From CAVQWT01 sp963810815 (GTDB taxonomy: Bacteria; Pseudomonadota; Gammaproteobacteria; Burkholderiales; Casimicrobiaceae): DNA of 64,000 nt. The translations under genes were made by a program, and so were the position numbers. Numbering within the stretch: position 1 is the stretch's first letter; each line of letters starts with the position of its first letter. This document shows, one piece after another, positions 53,423 to 64,000 of this stretch. The notes beneath the pieces were generated by a model. It was given only the letters and a program-made list of their open reading frames with translations. It did not search any database and was not told the DNA's origin. The stretch lies in the NCBI GenBank assembly GCA_963810815.1, contig CAWEPB010000002.1:1-64000 (forward strand). Reading direction: 5' to 3'.

Positions 53423-54031
53423 CTACGGCGCTGGTGGAGGCAGTCCACCCTCGCTACGCCGCCAGCGTCGCACAAGCCGGATCATGTAATCCGACGAATC
53501 AAGCGCCCGTTCGATTTCGTCGAATCCAGCACCCGGTGCGACGCGCTTGAGTATCTGGAGCTTGGGCCGCTCCCCTAGTCCGCCACGGCCGCGGCGAACC
53601 ATTGAAATGGCGTTTCTGCTCACGCCAAGAAACGCTGCCAATTCGTCGTCGGTATCGAATTCGAAGGCGATCTTCGCTACCTCGATGAGCCTCGCATTTG
53701 CGTCGGTCGAATCTAGTCGCTCCAGCGCGCGCCTGGCCTGCGCTGTCGCGTTTCGTTGACTCCAATCGACAACTTCCTGCGCCAGTCGATCGGGCAGAAG
53801 ACTTTCCAGCAAGCGCCGCGTTCGCAGGAAGCCGATGCGGTCGAGAACCTTGAGCCGCTGGATTTGGCCAAATCCATGCCTTCCGGTCCGCACGACAGAT
53901 AGGGTGCTTGGCTCGATCCCGAGCCAAGCGGCGAGCGCCTTGTCGCTGTCGATTCGGAACCCTTCGCGCAACTCGTCCAGCAACCGACTGTCGGCATTAG
54001 CGGCCTGCGCCGAAGTGTGTCGTCGTGGCAC
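53423..54031 (-). CDS. Regulator with two HTH-like repeats
   Basis: 202 residues from GTG 54031 (AGGA 8 nt upstream). Two similar units: DSDKALAAWLGIEPSTLSVV with RTGRHGFGQIQRLKVLDRIG (about residues 27-67) and DTDDELAAFLGVSRNAISMV with RRGRGGLGERPKLQILKRVA (about 125-167). Each is a Cro/CI-like HTH, so the protein could bind two half-sites as a monomer. The stop is 9 bp before the AlpA-type gene. Possibly the master regulator of the element's integration state. Confidence 0.65.
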   Translation of the reverse strand: MPRRHTSAQAANADSRLLDELREGFRIDSDKALAAWLGIEPSTLSVVRTGRHGFGQIQRLKVLDRIGFLRTRRLLESLLPDRLAQEVVDWSQRNATAQARRALERLDSTDANARLIEVAKIAFEFDTDDELAAFLGVSRNAISMVRRGRGGLGERPKLQILKRVAPGAGFDEIERALDSSDYMIRLVRRWRRSEGGLPPPAP

Positions 54032-54176
54032 TTGACAGTCCTAAAGTAACCGCGGATAATTGCAGCAACTTACTACAATTTCCGCCGAGGGCGGAATTTT
54101 CTGCACCCGTTCGTAGCAGTCAATTACTCAAATCGTATCGGAATTTGCGCCGCAAGTCATTCTGCGATCCGCCGCT

Positions 54177-54408
54177 ATGAGGCTAAGTTGCCAGCAGCTC
54201 GCCGAGATTACCGGCTGCAAGCGCCCGCGGGCGCAGGTGGCCTGGTTCCGCGACCACCTGTCCGCGAAACGTTCCGTGCGACCGCATTGGTCCGATTCTG
54301 ACTGAGTCAACGTACGAAGCCCTTCTCGCCCGCGCGCTTGGCCTTGCACACCGGCCAATCGGCCCAAGCGATGTCGATCGGCCGCGCGTGCGCCTTCGTG
54401 AGAGCTAG
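54177..54408 (+). CDS. DUF4224 protein (putative excisionase), frame broken
   Basis: From ATG 54177: MRLSCQQLAEITGCKRPRAQ, VAWFRDHLSA, the start signature of DUF4224 proteins that precede phage-type integrases. One extra A near 54270 brings a stop; without it the frame continues VPCDRIGPILTESTYEALLA, RALGLAHRPIG to TAG 54408. About 76 residues. The integrase start is 4 bp after this stop, so the two are coupled. Confidence 0.7.
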
Positions 54409-54412
54409 GCAA

Positions 54413-55591
54413 TTGGGCCGTCATCGAAAGACGCGGCTCACCCTGGCGCTCAGCCGGATATTCGTGCGTCACAGGAAGTATGCGTACTTCTCGCGCGAGC
54501 CGCTGATCAATCCGAAGACGGGTCGCGCTACAAAGTGGCACGTTCTCGGCCCGGTGGCCGACGGTGAACTACGCGCGCGCATGGCGCTCGATGCCCTGCT
54601 GAAGCGTCAAAGTCCCGGGCACGGCACCGGGAATTTCGGGCCAGCCTTCGACAGGTGGCGAAAGTACATGCTCAAGAGGCGCGATCGGCTGGCGCCAAAA
54701 GATCCCGACCATCTCACCATGTGGCGTCGGGGAACGCAGGCGCTGCTGTCTGTGTATGGAGTCATCGAGCACGCCTTTGCCGATTTCGATCTGGAACAGA
54801 TCCACACCGCCGACGTGGCAGACTTCGTCGACCAGTGGGAAGGCCGGCGTTCTGCCCAAACCTACAGGGCTCACCTCATCAAATTCTTCCGCTGGTGCCT
54901 GAAAAAAAGATTGATCGAGCACAATCCGGCAAGCGATGTGGAAATCGAGAAGCCTCCGAAGAGAACGGTCGTGATCACGAACGAGCAGTACCACAAGATC
55001 CGCGACCAACTCTTGGTTGGCGACGACGGCAAGCCGACCCGAACCGGCGCGATGGTGCAGGTCTACATGGACCTTCTGTTCCTCGTCTATCAGCGAGGCA
55101 CCGAGGTACGTCTGCTCAAGTGGAGCGCGATTTCAGACGACGGGATCGTCTTCAAGCCGACAAAGACTCAGCGGAGCAGCGGGAAGGCTGTCCGGATACC
55201 GCTCACCGAAGACATCAGGGCAGTTCTGGCCAGCGCGCGTGCACTGGCCAAGTGCCGCAGCGATTACGTAATCTCGAATGAAGAAGGCAAACCGTACACG
55301 GCCCACGGAATCGCGACGCTGTTCAACCGTGCTCGCGCTCGCGCGGGTATCACCGGCGTCACTCTAAAGGACATTCGCGCCACCGCGGCGACGACGGCTA
55401 AGGAAAGCGGCTTCAGCGAGGAACAGATCAAGGTCGGGCTCGCTCACACGGAACTCAAGTCGACCCGTGACTACCTTCGCGGCCACGAAGCGCCGCCGGT
55501 GAGCGAAATCGTAGTCAAGCTGCCTACGAAAATATTAGCCGAACCGGCTAATATCGCGGCCCCCAAGGGTGGCCGACGCAAGGGCAAGTAA
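54413..55591 (+). CDS. int: Tyrosine-type site-specific integrase of the island
   Basis: 392 residues from TTG 54413 (MGRHRKTRLTLALSRIFVRH); a longer reading from 54338 would overlap the DUF4224 gene. A core-binding domain (AFADFDLEQIHTADVADFVD ... YRAHLIKFFRWCLKKRLIEH) is followed by the catalytic domain: first Arg in LVYQRGTEVRLLKW, then LKDIRATAATTAKE (second Arg), GLAHTELKSTRDYLRG (His and the nucleophile Tyr). All catalytic positions are intact. It ends 10 bp from the 3' end of tRNA-Pro, the standard position for an integrase that uses the tRNA gene as attachment site. Unbroken. Confidence 0.9.
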   Translation: MGRHRKTRLTLALSRIFVRHRKYAYFSREPLINPKTGRATKWHVLGPVADGELRARMALDALLKRQSPGHGTGNFGPAFDRWRKYMLKRRDRLAPKDPDHLTMWRRGTQALLSVYGVIEHAFADFDLEQIHTADVADFVDQWEGRRSAQTYRAHLIKFFRWCLKKRLIEHNPASDVEIEKPPKRTVVITNEQYHKIRDQLLVGDDGKPTRTGAMVQVYMDLLFLVYQRGTEVRLLKWSAISDDGIVFKPTKTQRSSGKAVRIPLTEDIRAVLASARALAKCRSDYVISNEEGKPYTAHGIATLFNRARARAGITGVTLKDIRATAATTAKESGFSEEQIKVGLAHTELKSTRDYLRGHEAPPVSEIVVKLPTKILAEPANIAAPKGGRRKGK

Positions 55592-55601
55592 CTGATTATT
55601 C

Positions 55602-55678
55602 TGGTCGGGGTGAGAGGATTTGAACCTCCGACATCTTGCTCCCAAAGCAAGCGCGCTACCGGACTGCGCTACACCCCG
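55602..55678 (-). tRNA. tRNA-Pro (anticodon TGG)
   Basis: Reading leftward: acceptor CGGGGTG, D-arm with GCGCAGTCCGGTAGCGC, anticodon stem CTTGC / GCAAG enclosing TTTGGGA (anticodon TGG), T-arm GGAGG-TTCAAAT-CCTCT, closing CACCCCG, discriminator A and encoded CCA. Intact cloverleaf of 77 nt. Its 3' end faces the integrase gene, so the island is inserted at the 3' end of this gene. Confidence 0.95.
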
Positions 55679-55836
55679 AAGCGTCGCATTATCCCTGTAT
55701 TCGCGACCGCGCTCAAACCGCGGGCACCGGTGCCGGTCCGGCACCGCCCACAACCGCACCCCTTGCTACGTGCGTCACGCCGAAACGACGCGCCCGCGGC
55801 AACCGCGTGGCAACCCCATCGCGCCCCGCGTCGCAC

Positions 55837-56052
55837 CTACGTCGCACGCACGTCGAATCCGGCGCCTTCGATCGCGGCGACGATCGCCGCCGGGGCGACG
55901 TTGGCATCGAACTCGACGGTGGCCGACTTGCCTTCGAGCGATACGTCGACCTTGCGGACGCCGGGGACCTGGGTGATCGCGCCGGTGACGCTGCGGACGC
56001 AGCCGCCGCAGGTCATGCCGTCGACGGAAAAAGTGGCGGTGGTGGTGGTCAT
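55837..56052 (-). CDS. copZ: CopZ-like copper chaperone
   Basis: 71 residues with a single heavy-metal-associated fold: VDGMTCGGCVRSVTGAITQV (Cu(I) site MTCGGC), then VRKVDVSLEGKSATVEFDAN. It carries Cu(I) in the cytoplasm to CopA. Its start overlaps the copA stop (ATGA at 56049-56052), and GGAG precedes the ATG. Confidence 0.85.
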   Translation of the reverse strand: MTTTTATFSVDGMTCGGCVRSVTGAITQVPGVRKVDVSLEGKSATVEFDANVAPAAIVAAIEGAGFDVRAT

Positions 56053-58289
56053 CGTGGCTCCTCGTTCATGGCGGTCGGAATGCGTTCGACGGGCGCGCTG
56101 GCGGCCGGCCGCTGCGGCGGACGCCAGCGCTTGAGCAGCAGCGCGTTCGACACCACCGACACGCTGGACAGCGCCATCGCCGCGCCGGCGACCACCGGCG
56201 ACAGCAGGCCGAACGCGGCGAGCGGAATGCCGAGCACGTTGTAGACGAACGCGAAGAACAGATTCTGCCGGATCTTGCGCAACGTGGCGCGGGAGAGATC
56301 GACGGCGGCGGCGACCGCGGCGAGGTCGTTGCGCAGCAGCGTGACGTCGGCCGCCGCGACCGCGCTGCCGGCGCCCGCGCCCATCGCGAACGAGACGTCG
56401 GCCTGCGCCAGCGCCGGCGCGTCGTTGACGCCGTCGCCGACCATGCCGACGACCCGCCCCTGCGCCTGCAGCGCGACGATCGCCGCGCGCTTGTCGGCGG
56501 GGCTCTGCTGCGCGCGCCAGTCGGTGATGCCGGCGGCGTCGGCGATCGCCGCAGCCGCCCCGGCGTTGTCGCCGGTCAGCATCGCCACGGCGACGCCCTC
56601 GGCGGCCAGCATCCGCACCGCCGTCGCGGCGCCCGGCCGCAGCGTGTCGGTGATCGCGATCCAGCCGACCAGCCGCGCGCCTTGCGCCACACCGACCAGC
56701 GTTCGCCCCCCGCGCTGCAGCGCGTCGAGTGCTGTCGTGTCGATCACGACCCGGTTCGCCTCGAGGAAGGCCGGCGACCCGAGGCGCAGCGTCTGTCCGC
56801 CGTTCTCCGCCTCGACCCCCTGCCCGGGATGCACGCGCACGTTGCCGACCGGCGCCGGGTGGATATCCAGCGCACGGGCGCGCTCGACGATCGCCTGCGC
56901 GAGCGGGTGCGATGCCCCGGTCTCGAGGCTGACCGCGTGCCGCATCACCTCGCCGACGGTGAAATCGGCGGCCGGGTACTCGGCGTCGACGCGCGGCGCG
57001 CCGACGGTCAGCGTGCCGGTCTTGTCGACGATCAGCGCATCGATGCCCTGCGCGCGCTCGAGCGCCGCGGCGTTCTTGATCAGGATGCCGGCTTGCGCGC
57101 CGCGGCCCACGCCCACCATCAGCGCCGTCGGCGTCGCGAGGCCCAGCGCGCAGGGACAGGCGATCACCAGCACCGCGGTCGCGCGCATCAGCGCCGCCGC
57201 CCAGTCGTCGAGCAGGAGGCCGTTGGCGATCAGCGTGACCACGGCGATCGCCAGCACCGACGGGACGAACACCGCGGCGACGCGATCGGCGAGCCGCTGC
57301 ACCGGCGCTTTCGAACCCTGCGCGTCGCTGACCTGGCGGACGATGCCGGCGAGCAGCGTCGCCTGCCCGACCGCCGTCGCCACGCAGCGAAGGCGCCCGT
57401 TCTCGTTGACGGTCCCGGCGAGCACGGTGTCGCCGGCAGCCTTGCGCACCGGCACGCTCTCGCCGGTCAGCATCGCCTCGTTGACCGCGGACTCGCCGTC
57501 CAGCACGCGGCCGTCGACCGGGACGCGGTCGCCGCCGCGGACCAGGAACACGTCGCCGACTCGCACCGCCGCCAGCGGCACTTCCTCCAGCCGGCCGTCG
57601 CGCTCGCGGTGAACGGTCGGCGGCCGCAGCGCCAGCAGGTTGCGGATCGCGGTGGCGGTGCGGGCGCGGGCGCGGCCCTCCAGCAGCTTGCCCAGCAGCA
57701 CCAGCGTGACGATCATCGCGCCGGCCTCGAAGTACACGTGCTGCGACGGGATCGGCAGCAGCCACACGGCGAGGCTGAATGCGAACGCGACGCCGGTGCC
57801 CAGCGCGACCAGCACGTCCATGTTGGCGGCGCCGCCGCGCAGCGCCATGTAGGCGCCCCGCCAGAAGCGCCGGCCCGCGCCGAACTGGACCAGCGCCGCC
57901 AGCGCGCACTGCAGCGCGTACGGCATCTCGGTGTCGTGGCGTCCGCTGGCCATGAACGCCATCTGCGCGACGAACGGCGCCGTCAGCAGCGCGGCGAAGG
58001 CGAAATTGGCAAGCTCGCGGCGGTAGCGGCGCGCCTGCGCGATCGCCTCCTGCTCGGGCTCGGCGAACGGGTCCGGCGCCGGGGCGGCGTCGTAGCCGGC
58101 CCGCTTCACCGCGTCGATCAGCGTCTGCGGCGTCGCCTTGCCGGCGTCGTACTCGACGTGCGCGGTCTCGGTCGCGTAGTTGACCTCGGCGTGGACGCCG
58201 TCCGCGCGGTTCAGCACCTTCTCGATCCGCGCCGCGCAGGCGGCGCAGGTCATGCCGGTCAGGCGAAGGTCGACGGCGCGGACGGTCAT
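56049..58289 (-). CDS. copA: Chromosomal copper-exporting P-type ATPase CopA
   Basis: 746 residues from ATG 58289. One N-terminal metal-binding domain (TGMTCAACAARIEKV), transmembrane helices, actuator TGES (MLTGESVP), the CPC membrane motif (VIACPCALGLATPTAL), phosphorylation site DKTGT, nucleotide-binding HP (SHPLAQA) and GDGVNDAP. Intact and in the core chromosome, hence distinct from the island ATPase at 1-928. Exports Cu(I) from the cytoplasm. Confidence 0.93.
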   Translation of the reverse strand: MTVRAVDLRLTGMTCAACAARIEKVLNRADGVHAEVNYATETAHVEYDAGKATPQTLIDAVKRAGYDAAPAPDPFAEPEQEAIAQARRYRRELANFAFAALLTAPFVAQMAFMASGRHDTEMPYALQCALAALVQFGAGRRFWRGAYMALRGGAANMDVLVALGTGVAFAFSLAVWLLPIPSQHVYFEAGAMIVTLVLLGKLLEGRARARTATAIRNLLALRPPTVHRERDGRLEEVPLAAVRVGDVFLVRGGDRVPVDGRVLDGESAVNEAMLTGESVPVRKAAGDTVLAGTVNENGRLRCVATAVGQATLLAGIVRQVSDAQGSKAPVQRLADRVAAVFVPSVLAIAVVTLIANGLLLDDWAAALMRATAVLVIACPCALGLATPTALMVGVGRGAQAGILIKNAAALERAQGIDALIVDKTGTLTVGAPRVDAEYPAADFTVGEVMRHAVSLETGASHPLAQAIVERARALDIHPAPVGNVRVHPGQGVEAENGGQTLRLGSPAFLEANRVVIDTTALDALQRGGRTLVGVAQGARLVGWIAITDTLRPGAATAVRMLAAEGVAVAMLTGDNAGAAAAIADAAGITDWRAQQSPADKRAAIVALQAQGRVVGMVGDGVNDAPALAQADVSFAMGAGAGSAVAAADVTLLRNDLAAVAAAVDLSRATLRKIRQNLFFAFVYNVLGIPLAAFGLLSPVVAGAAMALSSVSVVSNALLLKRWRPPQRPAASAPVERIPTAMNEEPR

Positions 58290-58394
58290 GGTTCGGGGCT
58301 CGGGTCTGGGATTCACCTGGTTGAGACAGCAATCGGCGCCGATCGTGCCGACCCGCGGCCGGCCACGCCCGCACCCGGTCGGGGCGCGGTGCCA

Positions 58395-59918
<1,524 letters not shown>

Positions 59919-59921
59919 GCT

Positions 59922-61026
59922 TCAGACTCCCTGCTTCAGGCTGGCGGCGATGAAATCGTCGAGATCGCCGTCGAGCACCGCCTGCGTGTTGCCCACCTCG
60001 TAGTTGGTGCGAAGGTCCTTGATCCGCGACTGGTCGAGCACGTAGCTGCGGATCTGGTGGCCCCAGCCGATGTCGGTCTTGCTGTCCTCGAGCTTCTGCT
60101 GCTCGGCCTGGCGCTTGCGCAGCTCGAATTCGTAGAGCTTGGCCTTCAGCATCGCCATCGCCTCGGCGCGGTTGCGGTGCTGCGAGCGGTCGTTCTGGCA
60201 CTGGACGACGATGTTGGTCGGCAGGTGGGTGATGCGCACCGCCGAGTCGGTCTTGTTGATGTGCTGGCCGCCGGCGCCGGACGCGCGGAAGGTGTCGATG
60301 CGCAGGTCCGCCGGATTGATGTCGACCTGGATCGAATCGTCGACCTCGGGGTAGACGAACACGCTGGCGAACGACGTGTGGCGGCGGGCGTTGGAGTCGA
60401 AGGGACTCTTGCGCACCAGGCGATGGACGCCGGTCTCGGTGCGCAGGTACCCGTACGCGTAGTCGCCGGTCACCTTGAGCGACGCGCTCTTCAGCCCGGC
60501 GACTTCGCCGGGGGACTCCTCGAGCACCTCGACCGCGTAGCCCTTGCGCTCGCAGTACTTGAGGTACATGCGCAGCAGCATCGAGGTCCAGTCCTGCGCC
60601 TCGGTGCCGCCGCTGCCCGACTGGATGTCGACGAAGCAGGGGTTCGGATCCATCGGGTGGGCGAACATCCGGCGGAACTCGAGGTCGCCGACGACCTTTC
60701 CCAGCGCGGCGACGTCGTCGCGCACCGCTTCGAGCGTCGCGTCGTCGCTGTCGGCGCGGGCCAGCTCGAACAGCTCGCGGCTGTCGGCGAGGCCGCGGTC
60801 GAGCGCGGTCAGCTTGCCCACGACGTCGTCGAGCTGCTTCTTTTCCTTGCCGAGCTCCTGCGCCCGCTCCTGGTTGTCCCAGACCTTCGGGTCCTCGAGT
60901 TCGCGCGCGACTTCCTCGAGCCTCGATGCCTTCACATCGAAGTCAAAGATACCTCCGCAGCTCGGCCGTCCGGGTCGACAGGTCGGCGAGCGTGTTGGCG
61001 ATCTGGTTGAGCTGTTCGGCTTCCAT
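59922..61026 (-). CDS. prfB: Peptide chain release factor 2, with programmed +1 frameshift
   Basis: Start ATG 61026 (MEAEQLNQIANTLADLSTRT). The reading stops at an in-frame TGA (60943-60945) after about 27 codons and continues in the +1 frame (FDVKASRLEEVARELEDPKV). Contains the GGQ loop (RASGAGGQHINKTDSAVRIT) for peptidyl-tRNA hydrolysis; the stop-codon recognition tripeptide (S-P-F) is seen in RLVRKSPFDSN. Recognises UGA and UAA. About 367 residues after frameshifting. Confidence 0.95.
60942..60956 (-). promoter_or_regulatory. prfB programmed frameshift site
   Basis: GGAGGTATCTTTGAC: internal Shine-Dalgarno-like GGAGG, slippery CTT codon and TGA followed by C. Identical in logic to the E. 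coli autoregulatory site, where low RF2 lets the ribosome slip forward. The only frame break in the window that is certainly biological. Confidence 0.95.
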
Positions 61027-61191
61027 GAGCTTGTTCCCTGGACAAACCGAAGATTATACGCGATCGGCGCGGTAAGCCCTTGCCCGGATTCGGGTTTTTG
61101 GCCGCCGCCGCCGCGACCGCCACGGTGGCGCCGTGGCTTAGAATCGAGCTTTCGCCCGCACCGTCGCGCGGGCGGCACCCAGGAGAGCGCC

Positions 61192-61656
61192 ATGCCCGTG
61201 CTGATCATCAACAAGGAACGCGTCGACATCGCCGCCAGCGTGCCGGCCGACACGCCGCTGCTGTGGATCCTGCGCGACCAGCTCAACCTCACCGGCACCA
61301 AGTACGGCTGCGGAATGGCGCTGTGCGGCGCGTGCACCGTCCACGTCGACGGCGCCCCGGTGCGCTCCTGCCAGCTGACGCTCGGCTCGATCAAGGCCGG
61401 CACCGAGATCACGACCATCGAGGGCGCGAAGTCGCGCGAGGTGCGCGCCGTCCAGGCCGCGTGGGAAAGGCTCGACGTGCCGCAGTGCGGCTACTGCCAG
61501 TCCGGACAGGTGATGGCGGCCGCGGCGCTGCTCGCGAGCAAGAAGCGGCCGACCGATGCCGACATCGACGCCGCGATGGCGGGCAACCTCTGCCGCTGCG
61601 CGACCTACGTGCGGATCCGCGCCGCGATCAAGGATGCGGCCAAGGCACTGGCCTGA
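61192..61656 (+). CDS. (2Fe-2S)-binding small subunit of a molybdopterin dehydrogenase
   Basis: 154 residues. Plant-type ferredoxin cluster (KYGCGMALCGACTVHVDG, C-x4-C-x2-C and a fourth Cys in VRSC), then the second 2Fe-2S domain (VPQCGYCQSGQVMAAAALL and NLCRCATYVRIRAAI). Same type as isoquinoline 1-oxidoreductase alpha subunit. Relays electrons from the Mo site of the large subunit encoded downstream (11-bp gap). Confidence 0.88.
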   Translation: MPVLIINKERVDIAASVPADTPLLWILRDQLNLTGTKYGCGMALCGACTVHVDGAPVRSCQLTLGSIKAGTEITTIEGAKSREVRAVQAAWERLDVPQCGYCQSGQVMAAAALLASKKRPTDADIDAAMAGNLCRCATYVRIRAAIKDAAKALA

Positions 61657-61667
61657 AGGAGACGACG

Positions 61668-63892
61668 ATGAACCCCATGCGCATGCGTCCCGCTGCACCG
61701 GCCGGCGTCTCCCGCCGCTTCTTCCTCAAGGTCGTCGCCGGCAGCGGCGCCGGCCTCACCCTCGCGCTGTGCGCGGGGCCCGCGGCCGCACAGGCGTCCG
61801 GCCCGGGCAAGACGGTCGGCACCGCCGCGGCCGGCAGCTTCGAGCCGAACGCCTTCGTGCGCGTCGGCCGCGACAACACCGTCACCGTGATCGTCAAGCA
61901 CCTCGAAATGGGCCAGGGCACGTACACCGGCCTGCCGACGCTGGTGGCGGAGGAACTCGACGCCGCGTGGTCGCAGGTGCGCGCGGAGGGCGCCCCGGCC
62001 GACGCCAAGCGCTACAACAACCTCCTCTGGGGCGACGCGCAGGGCACCGGCGGCTCGACGGCGATGGCCAATTCCTGGGAGCAGTACCGCCAGGCCGGCG
62101 CCGCCGCCCGGGCGATGCTGGTCGGCGCCGCGGCCGAGCGATGGAAGGTGCCGGCGGCCTCGATCGCCGTGCGCAACGGCGTCGTCTCGCACGCGTCGGG
62201 CAAGCGCGCGACCTTCGGCGAGCTCGCCGACGCCGCGGCGAAGCAGCCGCTGCCCGCGACGGTCAGGCTCAAGGACCCGAAGGACTTCGTGTTCATCGGC
62301 AAGCACGTGCCGCGCACCGACAGCCGGGCCAAGAGCAACGGCACCGCGCTCTTCACCGCCGACGTGAAGCTCCCCGGCATGCTGACGGCGCTGGTCGCGC
62401 ACCCGCCACGGTTCGGCGCGAAGGTGAAGCGTTTCGACGCCGCCGCCGTGCAGGGCCTGCCGGGCGTCCGCTACGTCGTCGAGGTGCCGAACGGCGTCGC
62501 CGTGGTCGCCACGGGCTTCTGGGCGGCCAAGCAGGGCCGCGACGCGCTGAAGGTCGAGTGGGACGAGACCGCGGCGCTCAAGGCCTCGTCGGCCGACCTC
62601 CTCGCCGATTTCCGCCGGCTGGCCGCGACGCCGGGGACCGTCGCCCGCAGCGACGGCGACGCGGCGAAGGCGCTGGCGGGCGCGGCGAAGAAGGTCGAGG
62701 CGTCGTTCGAGTTTCCCGTACCTCGCGCACGCGGCGATGGAGCCGCTGGACTGCGTGGTCAGGCTCGACGCCGACCGCTGCGAGGTCTGGAACGGCGAAC
62801 AGTTCCAGACCGGCGACCAGTACGCCGTCGCCAAGGCGGTCGGGCTGCCGCCGGAAAAGGTGACGCTGAACATGCTCTACGCGGGCGGCAGCTTCGGCCG
62901 CCGCGCCAATCCGGCGTCCGACTTCGTCATCGAGGCGGCGTCGATCGCCAAGGCATTGGCGGTGGCTGGGCAAGCCGGGCGTGCCGGTGAAGCTGATCTG
63001 GACCCGCGAGGACGACATGAGGGGCGGCTACTACCGGCCCGCGTACGTGCACGCGCTCGCCGCCGCGCTCGACGCGCAGGGCAACGTCACCGGCTGGCAG
63101 CACCGGATCGTCGGCCAGTCGATCGTCGCCGGGACCGCGTTCGAAGCGGCGATGATCAAGGACGGGATCGACGCGACCAGCGTCGAAGGCGCGTCGACGC
63201 TGCCGTACGACATCCCGAACCTGCGGGTCGAGCTGCACTCGCCCAAGGTCGGCGTGCCGGTGCTGTGGTGGCGCAGCGTCGGCTCGACGCACACCGCGTA
63301 CTCGACCGAGACGTTCGTCGACGAGCTCGCCGCCGCGGCGGGCAAGGACCCGGTGGCGTTCCGCCGGGCCCTGCTCGCGAAGCACCCGCGCTTCGTCGCC
63401 ACCCTGGACCTGGCGGCGTCGAAGGCCGGCTGGGGCAGGCCGCTCGCACCGGGCAAGGCCGGCGAGAAGCGCGGCCGCGGCGTGGCCGTGCACGAGTCCT
63501 TCGGCACCGTCGTCGCGCAGGTCGCCGAGGTGACGGTCAAGGGCAAGGAGATTCGCGTCGACCGCGTCGTCTGCGCGGTCCACTGCGGCGTCGCCGTGAA
63601 CCCGGACAACGTGCGCGCCCAGATGGAAGGCGGCATCGGCTTCGGCCTGTCGGCGGCACTGCACGGCGCCATCACGTTCACCGGCGGCGCGGTCGATCAG
63701 TCGAATTTCCACGATTACCCGGTGCTGCGGATCAACGAGATGCCGGCGATCGAGGTCCACATCGTGCCGTCGGCGGACAAGCCCTCGGGCGTGGGCGAGC
63801 CCGGCGTCCCGCCCGTCGCGCCGGCGGTCGCCAACGCGGTCGCCGCGGCCACCGGCCAGCGCCTGCGCAAGCTCCCGTTCGCGCTGGGCTGA
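61668..63892 (+). CDS. Molybdopterin-binding large subunit, isoquinoline 1-oxidoreductase-like, frame broken
   Basis: Starts with a Tat leader (SRRFFLKVVAGSGAGLTLAL), so the enzyme works in the periplasm. Contains xanthine-oxidase-family motifs: KHLEMGQGTYTGLPTLVAEE, GTGGSTAMANSWEQYRQAGA, GGSFGRRANPASDFVIEAA and, near the C-terminus, SGVGEPGVPPVAPAVANAV with the catalytic-Glu G-x-G-E-P motif. Two breaks, near 62718 and 62957, divide it. Length about 740 residues, normal. Substrate unknown (aldehyde or N-heterocycle). Confidence 0.85.
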
Positions 63893-63924
63893 GGCCGGCG
63901 CGTTCGCCCCCCGGGGCCGGACCG

Positions 63925-64000
63925 ATGCACACGCCCGCCGGATTCGTATCCGGCCATGCGCTGCCCGCGGTGCTGCCGGCGACGACGCTCGCCTTCGTCT
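63925..64000 (+). CDS. Possible start of a further gene (cut by window end)
   Basis: ATG 63925 opens a frame (MHTPAGFVSGHALPAVLPAT) that runs off the window. A weak GG-rich site precedes it. Only 25 codons are visible, so the product cannot be named. Confidence 0.25.
   Translation, partial: MHTPAGFVSGHALPAVLPATTLAFV

Noticed and set aside
52755..53578. Several long frames on both strands across the hairpin array
   Set aside because: They exist only because the array is GC-rich and stop-free; the alpA-like gene in another frame has real family features.

Overview
The window is high-GC proteobacterial DNA and most resembles a betaproteobacterium (Burkholderiales-like). This placement is inferred from CopK-, CzcI-, DmeF- and KfrA-type genes and from the lysS-prfB gene pair; no rRNA is present to confirm it. 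The DNA falls into three parts: a copper/silver resistance island (1 to about 31.1 kb), a mobile accessory segment rich in defence and regulatory genes (about 31.5 to 55.6 kb) that ends in an integrase next to a tRNA-Pro gene, and ordinary chromosome (55.6 to 64 kb).

Copper island. A leftward operon (copK, a DUF2933 protein, an isoprenylcysteine-methyltransferase-like protein and a copper P-type ATPase cut by the window edge) is followed by rightward thiol genes (DsrE, a DsbA-like anchored oxidoreductase, CcdA). Then come a tandem-CopK protein and a long leftward cluster cusR-cusS-czcI-like-cusC-X-cusB-cusA-like-Y. Divergent from it runs a rightward cusF-cusC-cusB-cusA set. Further right are small Met-rich or repeat-containing secreted proteins, a multicopper oxidase, a DUF6502 protein, a duplicated Met-rich lipoprotein and the DmeF efflux protein. 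A near-identical dyad, TTAC-N6-GTAA, lies in four promoter regions and probably is the CusR box that ties the island together.

Accessory segment. It starts with a truncated tyrosine recombinase. An XRE repressor follows, divergent from a small-gene cluster that ends in a GIY-YIG/repeat/XRE fusion protein. Next are a replication-relaxation-like protein with an odd lipoprotein partner, and a compact type I restriction operon (hsdM-hsdS-DUF3644-abiEi-abiEii-hsdR). A KfrA-like protein preceded by CCGTAA repeats leads to a divergent pair of three-gene operons: ubiquitin-like protein / ThiF-type E1 / DUF6527, facing sigma-like protein / unknown / ImmA-IrrE peptidase. A 27-bp perfect dyad lies between them. 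I regard this divergent locus as the best candidate for an undescribed system. The segment closes with a tandem hairpin array, AlpA-type and tandem-HTH regulators, a DUF4224 protein and the integrase.

Chromosome. CopZ, CopA, LysS, PrfB (with the classical programmed +1 frameshift) and a two-subunit molybdopterin/2Fe-2S dehydrogenase.

A caution that affects many entries: about 45 single-base frame breaks interrupt otherwise well-conserved genes, several in homopolymers and some as compensating pairs. They occur in all three regions. Most look like uncorrected sequencing errors, so frame-broken genes are annotated here as whole genes with the break positions noted.
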